Notes: generated from the sequence alone by a model not told the origin. A stretch of 64,000 nt of DNA from Kitasatospora mediocidica KCTC 9733 (GCF_000744225.1 NZ_JQLN01000005.1:2379001-2443000), one strand, 5' to 3'. Shown: positions 37,512-47,131, numbered from the stretch's first letter. Translations and numbers: made by a program.

Positions 37512-38063
37512 TCAGGCGACCGCCTCGCGCAGTGCGCCGAACTCCGCCGCCAGCGCGTCGAGCGTGTAGTGCGCGTTGAGGCCGCTGGGGTTCGGCAGCA
37601 CCCAGACCTCGGTGTCGCCCAGCCCGTCCGGCTGCCGGCCCACCGTGCTGCGCGGGCGGCCGAACGCCGTCCGGTACGCGCCGATGCCCAGTACGGCCAG
37701 CGCCCGCGGTCGTAGCCGGGTCACCCGCTCGACCAGCGCGGCGCCGCCCTGGCGGAACTCGTCCGCGGTCAGCTCGTCCGCCTTCGCGGTGGCCCGGGCG
37801 ACCACGTTGGTGATGCCCAGGCCCAGCGCGAGCAGCTGCTCCTGCTCCTCGGGCCGGTACTGGTGGTCGGTGAACCCAGACCGGTGCAGGGCCGGCCAGA
37901 ACCGGTTGCCGGGCCGCGCGAAGTGCCGGCCGGTCGCTCCGGACCAGAGCCCGGGGTTGATGCCGCAGAACAGCACCCGCAGGCCGGGGGCGGCGATGTC
38001 GGGGATGGTCACGTCACGGGCGGCGAGGAGCTGCTCGGCGGTGGGCCGGAGGGGAGTCTGCAC
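37512..38063 (-). CDS. mug: G/U mismatch-specific DNA glycosylase (Mug type)
   Basis: A 183-residue uracil-DNA glycosylase superfamily member that removes U or thymine/etheno-bases from mispairs. It has the active-site GINPGLWSG (near residue 34, Asn as the catalytic position of the Mug family) and the PNPSGLNAH intercalation motif (near residue 158). Short and cytoplasmic, as expected. Confidence 0.92.
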   Translation of the reverse strand: MQTPLRPTAEQLLAARDVTIPDIAAPGLRVLFCGINPGLWSGATGRHFARPGNRFWPALHRSGFTDHQYRPEEQEQLLALGLGITNVVARATAKADELTADEFRQGGAALVERVTRLRPRALAVLGIGAYRTAFGRPRSTVGRQPDGLGDTEVWVLPNPSGLNAHYTLDALAAEFGALREAVA

Positions 38064-38100
38064 AAGGCCCAGTCTGCCCGTCCCCGGGCTGCCCGCGGGC

Positions 38101-39189
38101 CTATGTCCGGATCTTCTCCGCAGGCCGCTTCTCCGGGTGCGACAGCCCGCCGTGGTCGTCCGCCCCCGCCGCCGCGAGGCGTTCCGCGCGGCGCTTTGCC
38201 CGGCGGTCGAGGATGTGGTTGAGGCCGAAGAAGATCACCGAGGTGTACGTCCAGCCCGCCAGGATGTCGATGACGAAGTGCTCGCCGCCGTAGATCAGGC
38301 TGAACGCCATCGCCAGCGGATAGGCGACCAGCAGGACCTTGACCCAGCGCCGCTTGGCGACCGGCCAGAAGAACAGCGTCAGCAGCAGCGGGTACGAGGC
38401 GTGCAGCGAGGGCATCGCGGCCACGTCGTTGTCGAAGCGGCTGCCGTTCTCGAACAGCGACCCCGCGCGCGGCAACCCGCTCTGGTTCAGCACGTCCTGG
38501 ACGATCCGGGTGATGGCCGGCAGGTGCCCGTTCTGGGCGGCCAGCCACGGCGGGTCGGCCGGGAAGAGGACGTACGTCGCGAAGGCGGCGAAGGTGAGCG
38601 CGAGGTAGAGCGCCACCAACCGGGTGAAGCGCTCGTGCCGCTTGCGCCAGAGCGCGGCCATCACCACGAAGACCGCGAAGAAGTGCGACATGTAGACGGT
38701 GGTCGCGGCGTAGTCGTACCAGTGCAGGTGACCGGGGGTGTACAGCCAGTGCTGCAGGTGGACGGTCCACACCTGCCCGCCGCCGACCACCTTGTCGAAC
38801 GCCACCTGCGGCGCCCAGTGGACGGCCCACGGCGTGTGCGAGCCGTAGCCGCGCAGCAACGAGTAGGCCCAGACCGCGCCCATCACCGGTACCCAGTCGC
38901 GGAGCACGCGCAGCCAGCCGAAGCGGTTGCCGCTGTGCACGGCGGCGGCTATCAGCGCGCCGATCAGCCAGACGAAGACCAGGTCGTTGTTGTACGGGAG
39001 GCCGTTCTTGTCGACGTACCGCCAGAGCAGGAAGCCGTAGACGGGCCACGCCAGCAGACGCAGGTACCGGGCCTTGGCCCGTACCGTACCCAGATGGGAT
39101 CTCCAGCCCGCGCCCCGGAGCGTGGCGCGCGGCGCCTCGGATCGCACCGTGTCGGCGGTGGGGCGTGCGGAGTGGAACAGGCTGGTCAC
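38101..39189 (-). CDS. PAP2-superfamily membrane protein (AUR1/inositol-phosphotransferase-like)
   Basis: A 362-residue protein with about six membrane helices and a PAP2_3-type catalytic region: AMPSLHASYP (motif 2) and GGEHFVIDILAGW (motif 3, His and Asp). Members dephosphorylate lipid phosphates or transfer phospho-head groups. The GTG at 39189 has AAGGGG about 9 nt upstream; the longer frame to 39351 runs through an A/T-rich non-coding stretch and is not used. The C-terminal 40 residues are charged and cytoplasmic. Confidence 0.85.
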   Translation of the reverse strand: MTSLFHSARPTADTVRSEAPRATLRGAGWRSHLGTVRAKARYLRLLAWPVYGFLLWRYVDKNGLPYNNDLVFVWLIGALIAAAVHSGNRFGWLRVLRDWVPVMGAVWAYSLLRGYGSHTPWAVHWAPQVAFDKVVGGGQVWTVHLQHWLYTPGHLHWYDYAATTVYMSHFFAVFVVMAALWRKRHERFTRLVALYLALTFAAFATYVLFPADPPWLAAQNGHLPAITRIVQDVLNQSGLPRAGSLFENGSRFDNDVAAMPSLHASYPLLLTLFFWPVAKRRWVKVLLVAYPLAMAFSLIYGGEHFVIDILAGWTYTSVIFFGLNHILDRRAKRRAERLAAAGADDHGGLSHPEKRPAEKIRT

Positions 39190-39529
39190 CGGTGGCGTCC
39201 CCTTCGCGAGGTCAGGTCGGTCGAGCCGGGTCAACGTAGCAGCGCAATCTTTAAGAATCACTGAGCGCGGAAGTACTTCTTTCGCCCTCTGCCGGACCCG
39301 GCCAACACCGTCGTGCTCTGCCGTCTGCCCAGGGTGGGTCGACGAGCGCACACCAAATTTTCAGAAAACTGTTCGAGCGGGTAGTCCGTAGGATCACCTG
39401 GCGGACTTGGTTCCGAGGCAGAAACGATTCTTCACGGCTCCGACCGTAGATCCACCCGGAATCTCCACCTCCCCCACATGGCGTCTTCCCGTTCGCCCCG
39501 CCCGCAACCCTCGCCCCACCGCCCCGGGC
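39190..39529. other. A/T-rich region upstream of the PAP2 gene
   Basis: With the adjacent 39530-39623, this 434-bp stretch holds no supported gene. From 39235 to 39440 it is markedly A/T-richer than the rest of the window (ctttaagaatcac, aaattttcagaaaac). It probably carries the PAP2 gene promoter; no specific operator is proposed. Confidence 0.5.
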
Positions 39530-39593
39530 GCGGGGGATGACAAAGGGTGAGGGCGCCACTACCGCGGCGCCCTCACCCTTTGTCATCCCCCGC
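39530..39593. terminator. Perfect 28-bp hairpin downstream of yajQ
   Basis: Arms 39530-39557 and 39566-39593 are exact complements over 28 bp, with an 8-nt loop (actaccgc). It lies 31 bp beyond the yajQ stop on the minus strand, so it is most likely its terminator. The length and perfection of the stem are unusual. Confidence 0.8.
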
Positions 39594-39623
39594 CGCCGCC
39601 CTCGGCGGCCGATGCCCGCCGGC

Positions 39624-40112
39624 TCAGCGGTAGTTCACGAACTGGAGCGCGAAGTCCAGGTCCTTGCCCTTGAGCAGCGCCTGGACCTCCTGCAGGTCGT
39701 CCCGGCTCTTGGAGGAGACCCGCAGCTCCTCACCCTGGATCTGCGCCTTGACGCCCTTGGGGCCCTCGTCGCGGATGATCTTCGAGACCTTCTTGGCGTT
39801 GTCCTGGGAGATGCCCTCCTGGATCGTCGCGAAGATCTTGTACTCCTTGCCGGACAGCTGCGGCTCGCCGGCGTCCAGTGCCTTCAGCGAGATGCCGCGG
39901 TTGATCAGCTTGGTCTGCAGCACGTCGAGGATCGCCTTGACCCGCTCCTCGCCGTTCGCCTTCATCTCGATCTTCTCGGCGGTCCGGCCGATGGTGGCCC
40001 CGACGTTCTTGAAGTCGTAGCGGGTGGCGATCTCGCGGGAGGTCTGGTTGATCGCGTTGTCGACCTCCTGCATCTCGACCTTCGAGACGATGTCGAAACT
40101 GGAGTCGGCCAT
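39624..40112 (-). CDS. yajQ: YajQ family nucleotide-binding protein
   Basis: A 162-residue protein with two ferredoxin-like domains: [20 protein letters not shown] at the start, TRYDFKN and the closing LQFVNYR are full-length family markers. Homologues bind cyclic di-GMP or RNA/tRNA. The AAGGAGA site is about 9 nt upstream of the ATG. It is divergent from tRNA-Tyr. Confidence 0.95.
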   Translation of the reverse strand: MADSSFDIVSKVEMQEVDNAINQTSREIATRYDFKNVGATIGRTAEKIEMKANGEERVKAILDVLQTKLINRGISLKALDAGEPQLSGKEYKIFATIQEGISQDNAKKVSKIIRDEGPKGVKAQIQGEELRVSSKSRDDLQEVQALLKGKDLDFALQFVNYR

Positions 40113-40313
40113 CTGTGGTGGTCTCCTTGCGGTGTCGGCGGCACTGTCGGCGCTCCGCCGGATGCGGAGCGGTCACGGCCCCAGCCTATCCAGCGGCGCC
40201 GCCCGCCGACCTCTTGATCATCGCGTGACCAATCAAGTGGCGGAGCACCCCCTGTCATCAGGTATCGTTTACGAGGTCGAACGGGGCGCAAGCCACCGCG
40301 AGACGCACATCCT

Positions 40314-40395
<82 letters not shown>

Positions 40396-40404
40396 CAGGA
40401 TCGA

Positions 40405-40449
40405 GACCGGCCCTGAACTGCGGAAACGCGGTTCGGGGCCGGTCTTTTT
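40405..40449 (+). terminator. Intrinsic terminator of tRNA-Tyr
   Basis: A 14-bp stem (gaccggccctgaac at 40405-40418 with its mate ending at 40444, one wobble) followed directly by TTTTT. One of the few classic U-tract terminators in the window. Confidence 0.85.
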
Positions 40450-40600
40450 GCTGTTCCGGGCGGACCCCTCCCGAGGGGCGGCGGGGGTGCCGTTCGCGAC
40501 TGCCGTTCGAGCCGGTACCCGCAGGGTGAGGGGGGTCGGGGTGGCTACCGGTACCTTCTCCCAGGTCCGGGTGGTGCGGGGGTGGAACTGACGGCGCGTG
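40450..40600. other. Non-coding leader part upstream of transporter 1
   Basis: Together with the following 126 bp this forms the spacer between tRNA-Tyr and the first KimA/APC-type transporter. It is G-rich and contains no supported ORF. No match to the c-di-AMP (ydaO) riboswitch was recognised by eye. Confidence 0.4.
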
Positions 40601-40632
40601 GCGTGATCTCGCGTCAAGACGGCGTCAGGGGT
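40601..40632 (+). promoter_or_regulatory. GCGTCA direct repeats upstream of transporter 1
   Basis: GCGTGA at 40601, GCGTCA at 40611 and GCGTCA at 40622 form three repeats with 10- and 11-bp spacing, about 100 bp ahead of the transporter start. One-turn direct repeats are what OmpR/KdpE-family regulators bind. Related pairs occur upstream of kdpF and downstream of kdpE. Confidence 0.5.
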
Positions 40633-40726
40633 CCCGGGACCGGCGTATCGAACGCGTAGCCACCGGACGATCGCCTCCCGTCGGCGCGGACGATCAGCAC
40701 AGCACCCGATTCCTGGAGGCCGCCCG

Positions 40727-42601
40727 ATGTCCGCCACGCCCGACCCGGACCTGCTCGCGACGCAGGCCGAGCAGCCCCCCGATACCGGCCTGCCGGCCGG
40801 GCCCGCCAAGTCGGCGAAGGAGCCCGACAAGCTGTCCGCACTGGGCGGCCTGGCCGCGCTCTCGCTGGACGCGATGGCCTCGGTCGCCTACGGGCCGGAG
40901 TCGATCGTCCTGGTGCTGGCGGCCGCGGGCAGCTACGGCCTCGGTTTCACGCTCCCGGTCACCGCGGCGATCGCGCTGCTGCTCGGCGTGCTGACCGCCT
41001 CCTACCGCCAGGTGATCGCGGCCTTCCCGGACGGCGGCGGATCGTACGCGGTGGCCAAGGCGCATCTGGGCCGGCGCACCGCGCTCACGGCGGCGGCGTC
41101 GTTGATCGTCGACTACATCCTGAACGTCGCGGTCTCGGTGACCGCCGGGGTGGCCGCGCTGACCTCGGCCCTGCCGGGCCTCTACGACGACCGGGTCTGG
41201 CTCTGCCTGGCGGTGCTGGCGGTGGTCACCCTGGTGAACCTGCGCGGGATCGCCGAGTCGGCCCGCTGGTTCATGGCGCCGACGGCGGTCTTCGTGCTGT
41301 CGATCATGGCGATCATCGTGATCGGCCTCTTCCGCTCCGGGCCGGCCAGTACGGCGGCCGCCGCCGGGCACGCCTCGGCGCTGGCCGACAACGCGACGGG
41401 CGTCGGCGCGCTGCTGCTGCTCAAGGCCTTCGCCTCCGGCTGCTCGGCGCTGACCGGGGTGGAGGCGGTGGCCAACGCCGTGCCGTCCTTCCGGGCGCCG
41501 CGGGTCAAGCGCGCCCAGCACACCGAGATCGCGCTCGGTGCGGTGCTCGGGGTGATGCTGGTGGGTCTCGCCGTGCTGATCGGCCGCTTCCACCTCCAGC
41601 CGGTGCAGGGTGTCACCGTGCTCGCCCAACTGGCGGACGCCTCGCTGGGCCACGGCTTCGGCTTCTACCTGGTCCAGTTCGCCACCGTGCTGCTGCTGGC
41701 GCTGGCGGCCAACACCTCGTTCGGCGGCCTGCCGGTGCTGCTGCGGCTGCTGGCCCGCGACAACCACCTGCCGCACGTCTTCGCGCTGCGCGCCGACCAC
41801 CAGGTGCACCGGCACGGCGTGCTCTTCCTGGCGGTGGTCTCGGCCGCGCTGCTGGTCTGCTCGGGTGGCGACGTCAACAGCCTGGTGCCGCTCTTCTCGA
41901 TCGGCGTCTTCGTCGGCTTCACGATCTGCCAGGTCGGCATGGTGAAGCACTGGTACCGGGAGCGCGGCGCCGGCTGGCGCGGCCGGGCGCTGCTGAACGG
42001 CTTCGGCGCGCTGCTGACCGGTGTCGCGACCCTCGTCGTGACCGGGACCAAGTTCACCGAGGGCGCCTGGGGCATCGTGGTCGCACTGCCGCTGCTGGTG
42101 CTGCTCTTCGAGCTGATCCACCGGGCCTACGGGCGGATCGGGGACCGCCTGGAGCTCGGCCGGATCCCCGGGCCGGTGGTCCGTCAGCGTTCGCTGGTGG
42201 TGGTGCCGGTGATGTCGATCTCGCGGCTGACCAGGGAGGCGCTGTCGACGGCCGTCTCGCTCGGCGACGAGGTGCTCGCGGTGACGGTGGTGCACACCGA
42301 TCCGGACGCCGAGGACCGGCAGGCCACCGAGACGCTGCGCCGCGACTGGGAGCTGTGGCAGCCGGGCGTGCCGCTGGTCGAGGCCACGGACGCGCACCGC
42401 CGACTGGGCCGCCCGCTCGTCTCGTTCGTCAACGAGCTCGGTACCGAGCACGCATACGACCGGATCACCGTGCTGATCGCGGAGGTCGAGCCGGTGCACT
42501 TCTGGCAGCGGGCGCTGCAGAACCAGCGCGGCGCGCTGATCGACCGGGCGCTGCGCCGGGGCACCGACGCGGTGGTGTGCCGGCTGCGGTTGCGGATGTG
42601 A
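40727..42601 (+). CDS. APC-superfamily transporter, KimA-related (transporter 1)
   Basis: A 624-residue permease with about 12 TM helices and a 120-residue cytoplasmic C-terminal domain. It is clearly a paralogue of the KimA-like protein encoded next: both have SVAYG/A near the start of TM1, YRQV--A-P-GGGSY, FASGC-ALTGVEA--N-VP-FRAP, Q-GMVKHW and TKFTEGAW. KimA is a high-affinity K+ importer shut by c-di-AMP, so K+ transport is inferred here too, although amino-acid transport cannot be excluded. The TGGAGG site is 9 nt upstream. Confidence 0.8.
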   Translation: MSATPDPDLLATQAEQPPDTGLPAGPAKSAKEPDKLSALGGLAALSLDAMASVAYGPESIVLVLAAAGSYGLGFTLPVTAAIALLLGVLTASYRQVIAAFPDGGGSYAVAKAHLGRRTALTAAASLIVDYILNVAVSVTAGVAALTSALPGLYDDRVWLCLAVLAVVTLVNLRGIAESARWFMAPTAVFVLSIMAIIVIGLFRSGPASTAAAAGHASALADNATGVGALLLLKAFASGCSALTGVEAVANAVPSFRAPRVKRAQHTEIALGAVLGVMLVGLAVLIGRFHLQPVQGVTVLAQLADASLGHGFGFYLVQFATVLLLALAANTSFGGLPVLLRLLARDNHLPHVFALRADHQVHRHGVLFLAVVSAALLVCSGGDVNSLVPLFSIGVFVGFTICQVGMVKHWYRERGAGWRGRALLNGFGALLTGVATLVVTGTKFTEGAWGIVVALPLLVLLFELIHRAYGRIGDRLELGRIPGPVVRQRSLVVVPVMSISRLTREALSTAVSLGDEVLAVTVVHTDPDAEDRQATETLRRDWELWQPGVPLVEATDAHRRLGRPLVSFVNELGTEHAYDRITVLIAEVEPVHFWQRALQNQRGALIDRALRRGTDAVVCRLRLRM

Positions 42602-42720
42602 CCTCGGACGGGCCGGTGACCCGGTGTTACCTGTGGATGTGAGGCGTAAGCGGCCTTACACACTGTGAACCCAGTCGAAACGTCACGATTGACCTAGATA
42701 AGTGGTCACGACTCGATATT

Positions 42721-42751
42721 TTGACGTTTTCTTAACGCCAGGCCTTAACGC
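42721..42751 (-). promoter_or_regulatory. Possible related repeats upstream of the KimA-like gene
   Basis: On the minus strand this reads GCGTTAAG, GCGTTAAG and ACGTCAAA (plus-strand TTGACG 42721, TTAACG 42732 and 42745; spacing 11 and 13). It resembles the GCGTCAA repeats in looser, inverted form. It lies in an A/T-rich 287-bp spacer with no gene and no recognised riboswitch. Confidence 0.3.
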
Positions 42752-42888
42752 CCGTCCCGGCCTGGGTCGACGCACGGTGACATCCCGTCTGGCCTGCGGA
42801 AACCCTGGGCCGGATGGGTGTGTCGGCCGTCCGGGGCCCCCGCGAGTCGATGGTCGTCTTAACGGCTCGGACGCATACGCTCGCGCTT

Positions 42889-44928
42889 GTGTTCAACGTG
42901 CCCTCGGCGCTCAAGCGCCTCGTGATCGGTCAGGCCATGCGCAGCGAGGAGCTGGGGGAGACCCTGCTCCCCAAGCGCGTGGCGCTGCCGATCTTCGCGT
43001 CCGACCCGCTCTCCTCGGTGGCCTACGCCACGGAGGAGATCCTGCTGGTGCTGACCGTCGGCGGCACCGCCTTCCTCTACCTCACCCCGTGGATCGCGGC
43101 CGGCGTGGTGGCGCTGATGGCGGTCGTGGTGATGTCCTACCGCCAGGTCGTGCACGCCTACCCGAGCGGCGGCGGCTCGTACGAGGTGGTGACCAGCAAC
43201 CTCGGACCGCACGCGGGCCTGGTGGTGGCGGCCTCGCTGTTGGTCGACTACGTGATGACGGTGGCCGTCTCGGTGGCCTCCGGGGTGGACAACATCATCT
43301 CGGCCTTCCCCGGCCTGGGGGACTACCGGGTCCTGATGGCGGTCCTGTTCGTGGTGATACTGGCCGCGGTCAACCTGCGCGGGGTGCGCGAGTCGGGCAA
43401 GGCGTTCGCCGCGCCGACCTACCTGTTCATCGGCGGCATCATGCTGATGGTGATCACCGGGCTGATCAAGGCCGCCTTCGGCCACCCGCCGGTCGCCTCC
43501 AGTGCGCAGTACCCGATCATCCCGATTGACCACAAGGACACCCTGGCGGGCCTGGGCCTGCTGATGCTGGCGCTGCGGGCCTTCGCCTCCGGCTGCACCG
43601 CGCTCACCGGCGTCGAGGCGATCTCCAACGGCGTGCCGGCCTTCCGGGCCCCGAAGTCCAAGAACGCCGCCACCACCCTGTCGGTGATGGGCATCACCGC
43701 CGTCGTCATGTTCGTCGGGATCACCGCGCTGGCGCTGATCGCCAAGGTGCACAAGACCACCGACACCTGCCAGCTGTTGAACTATCCCGGCGACTGCCAC
43801 ACGGCCTCGCAGCCGACGGTCATCGCCCAGCTGGCCGCCGCGATCTTCGGCGGCGACCACAGCTTCCTCTTCTACTTCATCCAGGCGGTCACCGCGCTGG
43901 TCCTGATCCTGGCCGCGAACACCGCCTTCAACGGGTTCCCGCTGCTGGCCTCGATCCTGGCGCAGCACCGCTACCTGCCCCGGCAGATGCACACCCGCGG
44001 CGACCGCCTCGCGTTCTCCAACGGCATCATCGCGCTGGCCGCGGTGAACATCGCGCTGCTCTGGGCGTACAAGGCGGACGTCACCAACCTCATCCACCTG
44101 TACATCCTGGGCGTGTTCACCTCCTTCACGCTGTCCCAGATCGGCATGGTCAAGCACTGGAACGAGCTGCTGAGCACCGAGACGGATCCGAAGATCCGCG
44201 GCGCCGCCCTGCGCTCCCGGGTGATCAACGCCTTCGGCGCGGGGGTCACCGCGCTGGTGCTGGTGATCGTCATGATCACCAAGTTCACCGAGGGCGCCTG
44301 GCTCGCGGTGGTCGCCGCGCTGCTGCTGTTCGGCATGATGCGCGGCATCCGCCGGCACTACGACTCGGTCTCGGACGAGCTGGCGGTGGACGACCCGCAC
44401 GGGGAGTCGGTGCGGCCCTCCAAGGTGCACGGCATCGTCCTGGTCTCCAAGATCCACAAGCCCACGCTGCGGGCGCTCGGCTACGCCCAGGCGTTCCGGC
44501 CGGACACCCTGGAGGCGCTCAGCGTCGCGGTGGAGAAGGATTCCACGGACGAACTGCGCGAGCGCTGGGCCGAGTTCGACATCCAGGTGCCGCTCAAGGT
44601 GCTGGACTCGCCCTACCGCGAGATCACCAAACCGGTGGTCGCGTACGTCCGTTCGGTGCGGCGCTCCAGCCCGCGCGACGCCGTCGCGGTCTTCATCCCC
44701 GAGTACGTGGTCGGCCGCTGGTGGGAGCACCTGCTGCACAACCAGTCGGCGCTCTGGCTGAAGAGCCGACTGCTCTTCACCCCCGGCGTGATGGTGATCA
44801 GCGTCCCCTGGCAGCTCTCCTCCTCCAGCCGCGCCGACCACCCGGCCCGCCGGGCCCCGGGCTCGGTGCGCCGCGGCGAGCCGGCCGCCAACAAGGATGT
44901 CGGCACCCCGGTCGACAAGGTCGGCTGA
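42889..44928 (+). CDS. KimA-like potassium importer (APC superfamily, transporter 2)
   Basis: A 679-residue membrane protein that closely fits the KimA/YdaO family: the N-terminal EELGETLLPKRVALPIFASD, SSVAYATEE at TM1, FASGCTALTGVEAISNG and KHWNELL. KimA takes up K+ with protons, and its C-terminal soluble domain binds c-di-AMP. The GTG at 42889 has no Shine-Dalgarno site but TACGCT ends 7 nt before it, consistent with a leaderless mRNA. An ATG at 42814 in frame would add 25 residues not seen in the family. It stands directly before the kdp operon. Confidence 0.85.
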   Translation: MFNVPSALKRLVIGQAMRSEELGETLLPKRVALPIFASDPLSSVAYATEEILLVLTVGGTAFLYLTPWIAAGVVALMAVVVMSYRQVVHAYPSGGGSYEVVTSNLGPHAGLVVAASLLVDYVMTVAVSVASGVDNIISAFPGLGDYRVLMAVLFVVILAAVNLRGVRESGKAFAAPTYLFIGGIMLMVITGLIKAAFGHPPVASSAQYPIIPIDHKDTLAGLGLLMLALRAFASGCTALTGVEAISNGVPAFRAPKSKNAATTLSVMGITAVVMFVGITALALIAKVHKTTDTCQLLNYPGDCHTASQPTVIAQLAAAIFGGDHSFLFYFIQAVTALVLILAANTAFNGFPLLASILAQHRYLPRQMHTRGDRLAFSNGIIALAAVNIALLWAYKADVTNLIHLYILGVFTSFTLSQIGMVKHWNELLSTETDPKIRGAALRSRVINAFGAGVTALVLVIVMITKFTEGAWLAVVAALLLFGMMRGIRRHYDSVSDELAVDDPHGESVRPSKVHGIVLVSKIHKPTLRALGYAQAFRPDTLEALSVAVEKDSTDELRERWAEFDIQVPLKVLDSPYREITKPVVAYVRSVRRSSPRDAVAVFIPEYVVGRWWEHLLHNQSALWLKSRLLFTPGVMVISVPWQLSSSSRADHPARRAPGSVRRGEPAANKDVGTPVDKVG

Positions 44929-44961
44929 GCACCTTGACGCCCCCGTAGCGGGGCATCCGGG

Positions 44962-45001
44962 AGCCCCCGGCGCCGCGGTTTCAACCGCGGTGCCGGGGGC
45001 T
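44962..45001. terminator. Terminator after the KimA-like gene
   Basis: A 19-bp stem with one G-T wobble (arms 44962-44980 and 44983-45001) and a tight turn, 33 nt after the stop codon. Confidence 0.75.
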
Positions 45002-45093
45002 TCGCCATGGCCGGCGCGGGGCCCGTCGGCCGCCCGGCCAAGGCAACGGGACGACTACGGAACGACAACGGCGCGGAGAACCCCATCAAGGGC

Positions 45094-45131
45094 GCGTCAA
45101 CGTTCGAATTTCCCCCGTATGGACGGCGTCA
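45094..45131 (+). promoter_or_regulatory. GCGTCA pair upstream of kdpF: candidate KdpE site
   Basis: GCGTCAA at 45094 and GCGTCAGG at 45126, 32 bp apart (three turns), with a CCGTAT half-match at 45116. It lies 118 bp ahead of the first kdp reading frame, inside the 320-bp spacer 44929-45248, which otherwise contains only the preceding terminator. The same first/second copy wording (GCGTCAA then GCGTCAGG) recurs at 40611 and 53272. Confidence 0.5.
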
Positions 45132-45248
45132 GGAGCCGCCAACCGTCGCCGTCCGGCTGGTTTGCTGCATGAGCCGGCCTGCCGCCGGTGTCGTGAGGCC
45201 CAGTGGCCACGCACGGCCCAGGTCCCCTGAACCACCTTGGTGGAGCCC

Positions 45249-45332
45249 ATGCTCGACGTCGTCTTCGTCGGTATCACGGTCGCCGTGTTCGCCGTCCTCG
45301 CCCTGATCGCCCGAGGGGTGGAGAAGCTGTGA
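45249..45332 (+). CDS. 27-residue membrane microprotein upstream of kdpF
   Basis: An ATG-started frame of 27 codons giving a single hydrophobic helix (VVFVGITVAVFAVLALIA) ending in a basic/acidic GVEKL. It differs from KdpF but has the same size and topology. GGTGGAG precedes the ATG with a short 3-nt spacing. It is 46 bp ahead of kdpF on the same strand. A similar tiny frame is common ahead of kdp in actinobacteria as far as I recall. Its function is unknown; it may be a Kdp complex accessory. Confidence 0.6.
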   Translation: MLDVVFVGITVAVFAVLALIARGVEKL

Positions 45333-45378
45333 CCGCTCTCCGTACCCCTGTCCCCTTCCAGGTGCGCGAGGTGGCCTC

Positions 45379-45468
45379 ATGAGTGTCGAGAACATCGCAG
45401 GCCTGATCGTCGCAGTCGCCCTCGTCGGCTACCTCGTCGTGGCGCTGATCTTCCCGGAGAAGTTCTGA
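45379..45468 (+). CDS. kdpF: Potassium-transporting ATPase subunit F
   Basis: A 29-residue single-helix peptide that stabilises the KdpFABC complex. The sequence runs [20 protein letters not shown] and ends in FPEKF, a near-canonical KdpF. Its stop is 1 bp before the kdpA ATG. Confidence 0.92.
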   Translation: MSVENIAGLIVAVALVGYLVVALIFPEKF

Positions 45469-45469
45469 C

Positions 45470-47131
45470 ATGAGTTCCACTCTTGCGGGCTGGTTGCAGG
45501 CCCTTGCCCTGGTGGGCGCGTTGGCGTTGTGCTACCGCCCCCTCGGCGATTACATCGCCAAGCTGCTCACGACCGCGAAGCACCTGCGGGTGGAGCGCGG
45601 GATCTACAAGACCATCGGGGTGGACGGCGACGCCGACCAGCGGTGGCCGGTCTACCTGCGGTCGGTGCTGGCGTTCTCGCTGGTCTCCGTCCTTTTCCTC
45701 TACTTGCTGCAGCGGATCCAGAACCACCTGATGCTCAGCCTCGGCTTCAAGGCCGTGGGGGAGCACGGGGCGTGGAACACCGCGATCTCGTTCGTCACCA
45801 ACACCAACTGGCAGGACTACGCCGGTGAGGCGACGCTGGGCCACACGGTCCAGATGGCCGGCCTGGCGGTGCAGAACTTCGTCTCGGCGGCGGTGGGCAT
45901 CGCGGTGGTGGCGACGCTGATCCGCGGGTTCACCCGCAGCCGCACCGACCGGGTGGGCAACTTCTGGGTGGACCTGACGCGGATCTGCCTGCGGCTGCTG
46001 CTGCCGCTGTCGGTCGTGTTCGCGCTGGTGCTGGTCGCCAACGGTGTGATCCAGAACTTCCACGGCTTCCACGACCTGGCGACGCTGGGCGGGGACACCC
46101 AGTCGATCCCCGGCGGGCCGGTGGCCTCGCAGGAGGTCATCAAGGAGCTGGGCACCAACGGCGGCGGTTTCTTCAACGCCAACTCGGCGCACCCGTTCGA
46201 GAACCCGACCGGCTTCACCAACTGGCTGGAGGTCTTCCTGCTGCTGGTGATCTCCTTCTCGCTGCCGCGCACCTTCGGCAAGATGATCGGCGACCACCGC
46301 CAGGGCTACGCGATCGTGTCCGTGATGGGCATCTTCTGGGCCGGTTCGGCCGCCCTGATGACGTTCTTCGAGACCCACGCGAGCGGTGTGGCGCTGAAGG
46401 CGGCCGGCGCGGCGATGGAGGGCAAGGAGGTCCGCTTCGGACCCTGGGCGACCAGCCTGTTCGCGTCCTCCACGACGCTGACGTCCACCGGTGCGGTGGA
46501 CGGCGCGCACGACTCGCTGACGCCCGGCGGCGGCGGTGTCGCGATCTTCGACATGATGCTGGGCGAGATCGCGCCCGGCGGTACCGGGTCGGGCCTGTAC
46601 GGGATGCTCGTGCTGGCGATCGTCGCGGTGTTCGTGGCCGGTCTGATGGTCGGGCGCACCCCGGAGTACCTGGGCAAGAAGCTGGGTGGGCGGGAGATGA
46701 AGTTCGCCTCGCTGTACATCCTGACCACGCCGGCGATCGTGCTGGTCGGCACCGGTGTCGCGATGGCGCTGCCGGGTGAGCGGGCGAACATGCTGAACTC
46801 GGGGGCGCACGGCTTCTCCGAGGTGCTCTACGCCTTCACGTCGGCGGGCAACAACAACGGTTCGGCGTTCGCGGGCATCACGGTCACCTCGCCCTGGTGG
46901 GACACGGCGCTGGGTCTGGCGATGGTGTTCGGCCGGTTCCTGCCGATGATCTTCGTGCTGGCGCTGGCGGGCTCGCTCGCGCAGCAGCAGCCGGTCCCCG
47001 CCACCGAGGGCACCCTGCCCACCCACAAGCCGCTGTTCGTCGGCCTGCTCTCAGGCGTCGTGCTGATCGTCGTCGGCCTCACCTACTTCCCTGCCCTGGC
47101 TCTCGGGCCGCTCGCGGAGGGTCTGCACTGA
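45470..47131 (+). CDS. kdpA: Potassium-transporting ATPase subunit A
   Basis: A 553-residue K+-selective channel-like subunit with ten TM helices. Selectivity-filter regions are visible, such as [10 protein letters not shown] and [20 protein letters not shown], and [11 protein letters not shown]+ enters through KdpA and is passed to KdpB. The stop shares a base with the kdpB start, indicating coupled translation. Confidence 0.97.
   Translation: MSSTLAGWLQALALVGALALCYRPLGDYIAKLLTTAKHLRVERGIYKTIGVDGDADQRWPVYLRSVLAFSLVSVLFLYLLQRIQNHLMLSLGFKAVGEHGAWNTAISFVTNTNWQDYAGEATLGHTVQMAGLAVQNFVSAAVGIAVVATLIRGFTRSRTDRVGNFWVDLTRICLRLLLPLSVVFALVLVANGVIQNFHGFHDLATLGGDTQSIPGGPVASQEVIKELGTNGGGFFNANSAHPFENPTGFTNWLEVFLLLVISFSLPRTFGKMIGDHRQGYAIVSVMGIFWAGSAALMTFFETHASGVALKAAGAAMEGKEVRFGPWATSLFASSTTLTSTGAVDGAHDSLTPGGGGVAIFDMMLGEIAPGGTGSGLYGMLVLAIVAVFVAGLMVGRTPEYLGKKLGGREMKFASLYILTTPAIVLVGTGVAMALPGERANMLNSGAHGFSEVLYAFTSAGNNNGSAFAGITVTSPWWDTALGLAMVFGRFLPMIFVLALAGSLAQQQPVPATEGTLPTHKPLFVGLLSGVVLIVVGLTYFPALALGPLAEGLH

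Noticed and set aside
40694-42499. 601-codon minus-strand open frame opposite transporter 1
   Set aside because: Low-complexity R/H/Q-rich translation, typical of antisense frames in high-GC DNA; the plus strand codes a clear transporter.
42602-42888. c-di-AMP (ydaO-type) riboswitch before the KimA-like gene
   Set aside because: Expected from known KimA biology, but none of the conserved ydaO segments could be recognised by eye here or in 40450-40726. A covariance-model search would decide.
42859-44841. 660-codon minus-strand open frame opposite the KimA-like gene
   Set aside because: Same antisense artefact; no domain, D/H/R/Q-rich composition.
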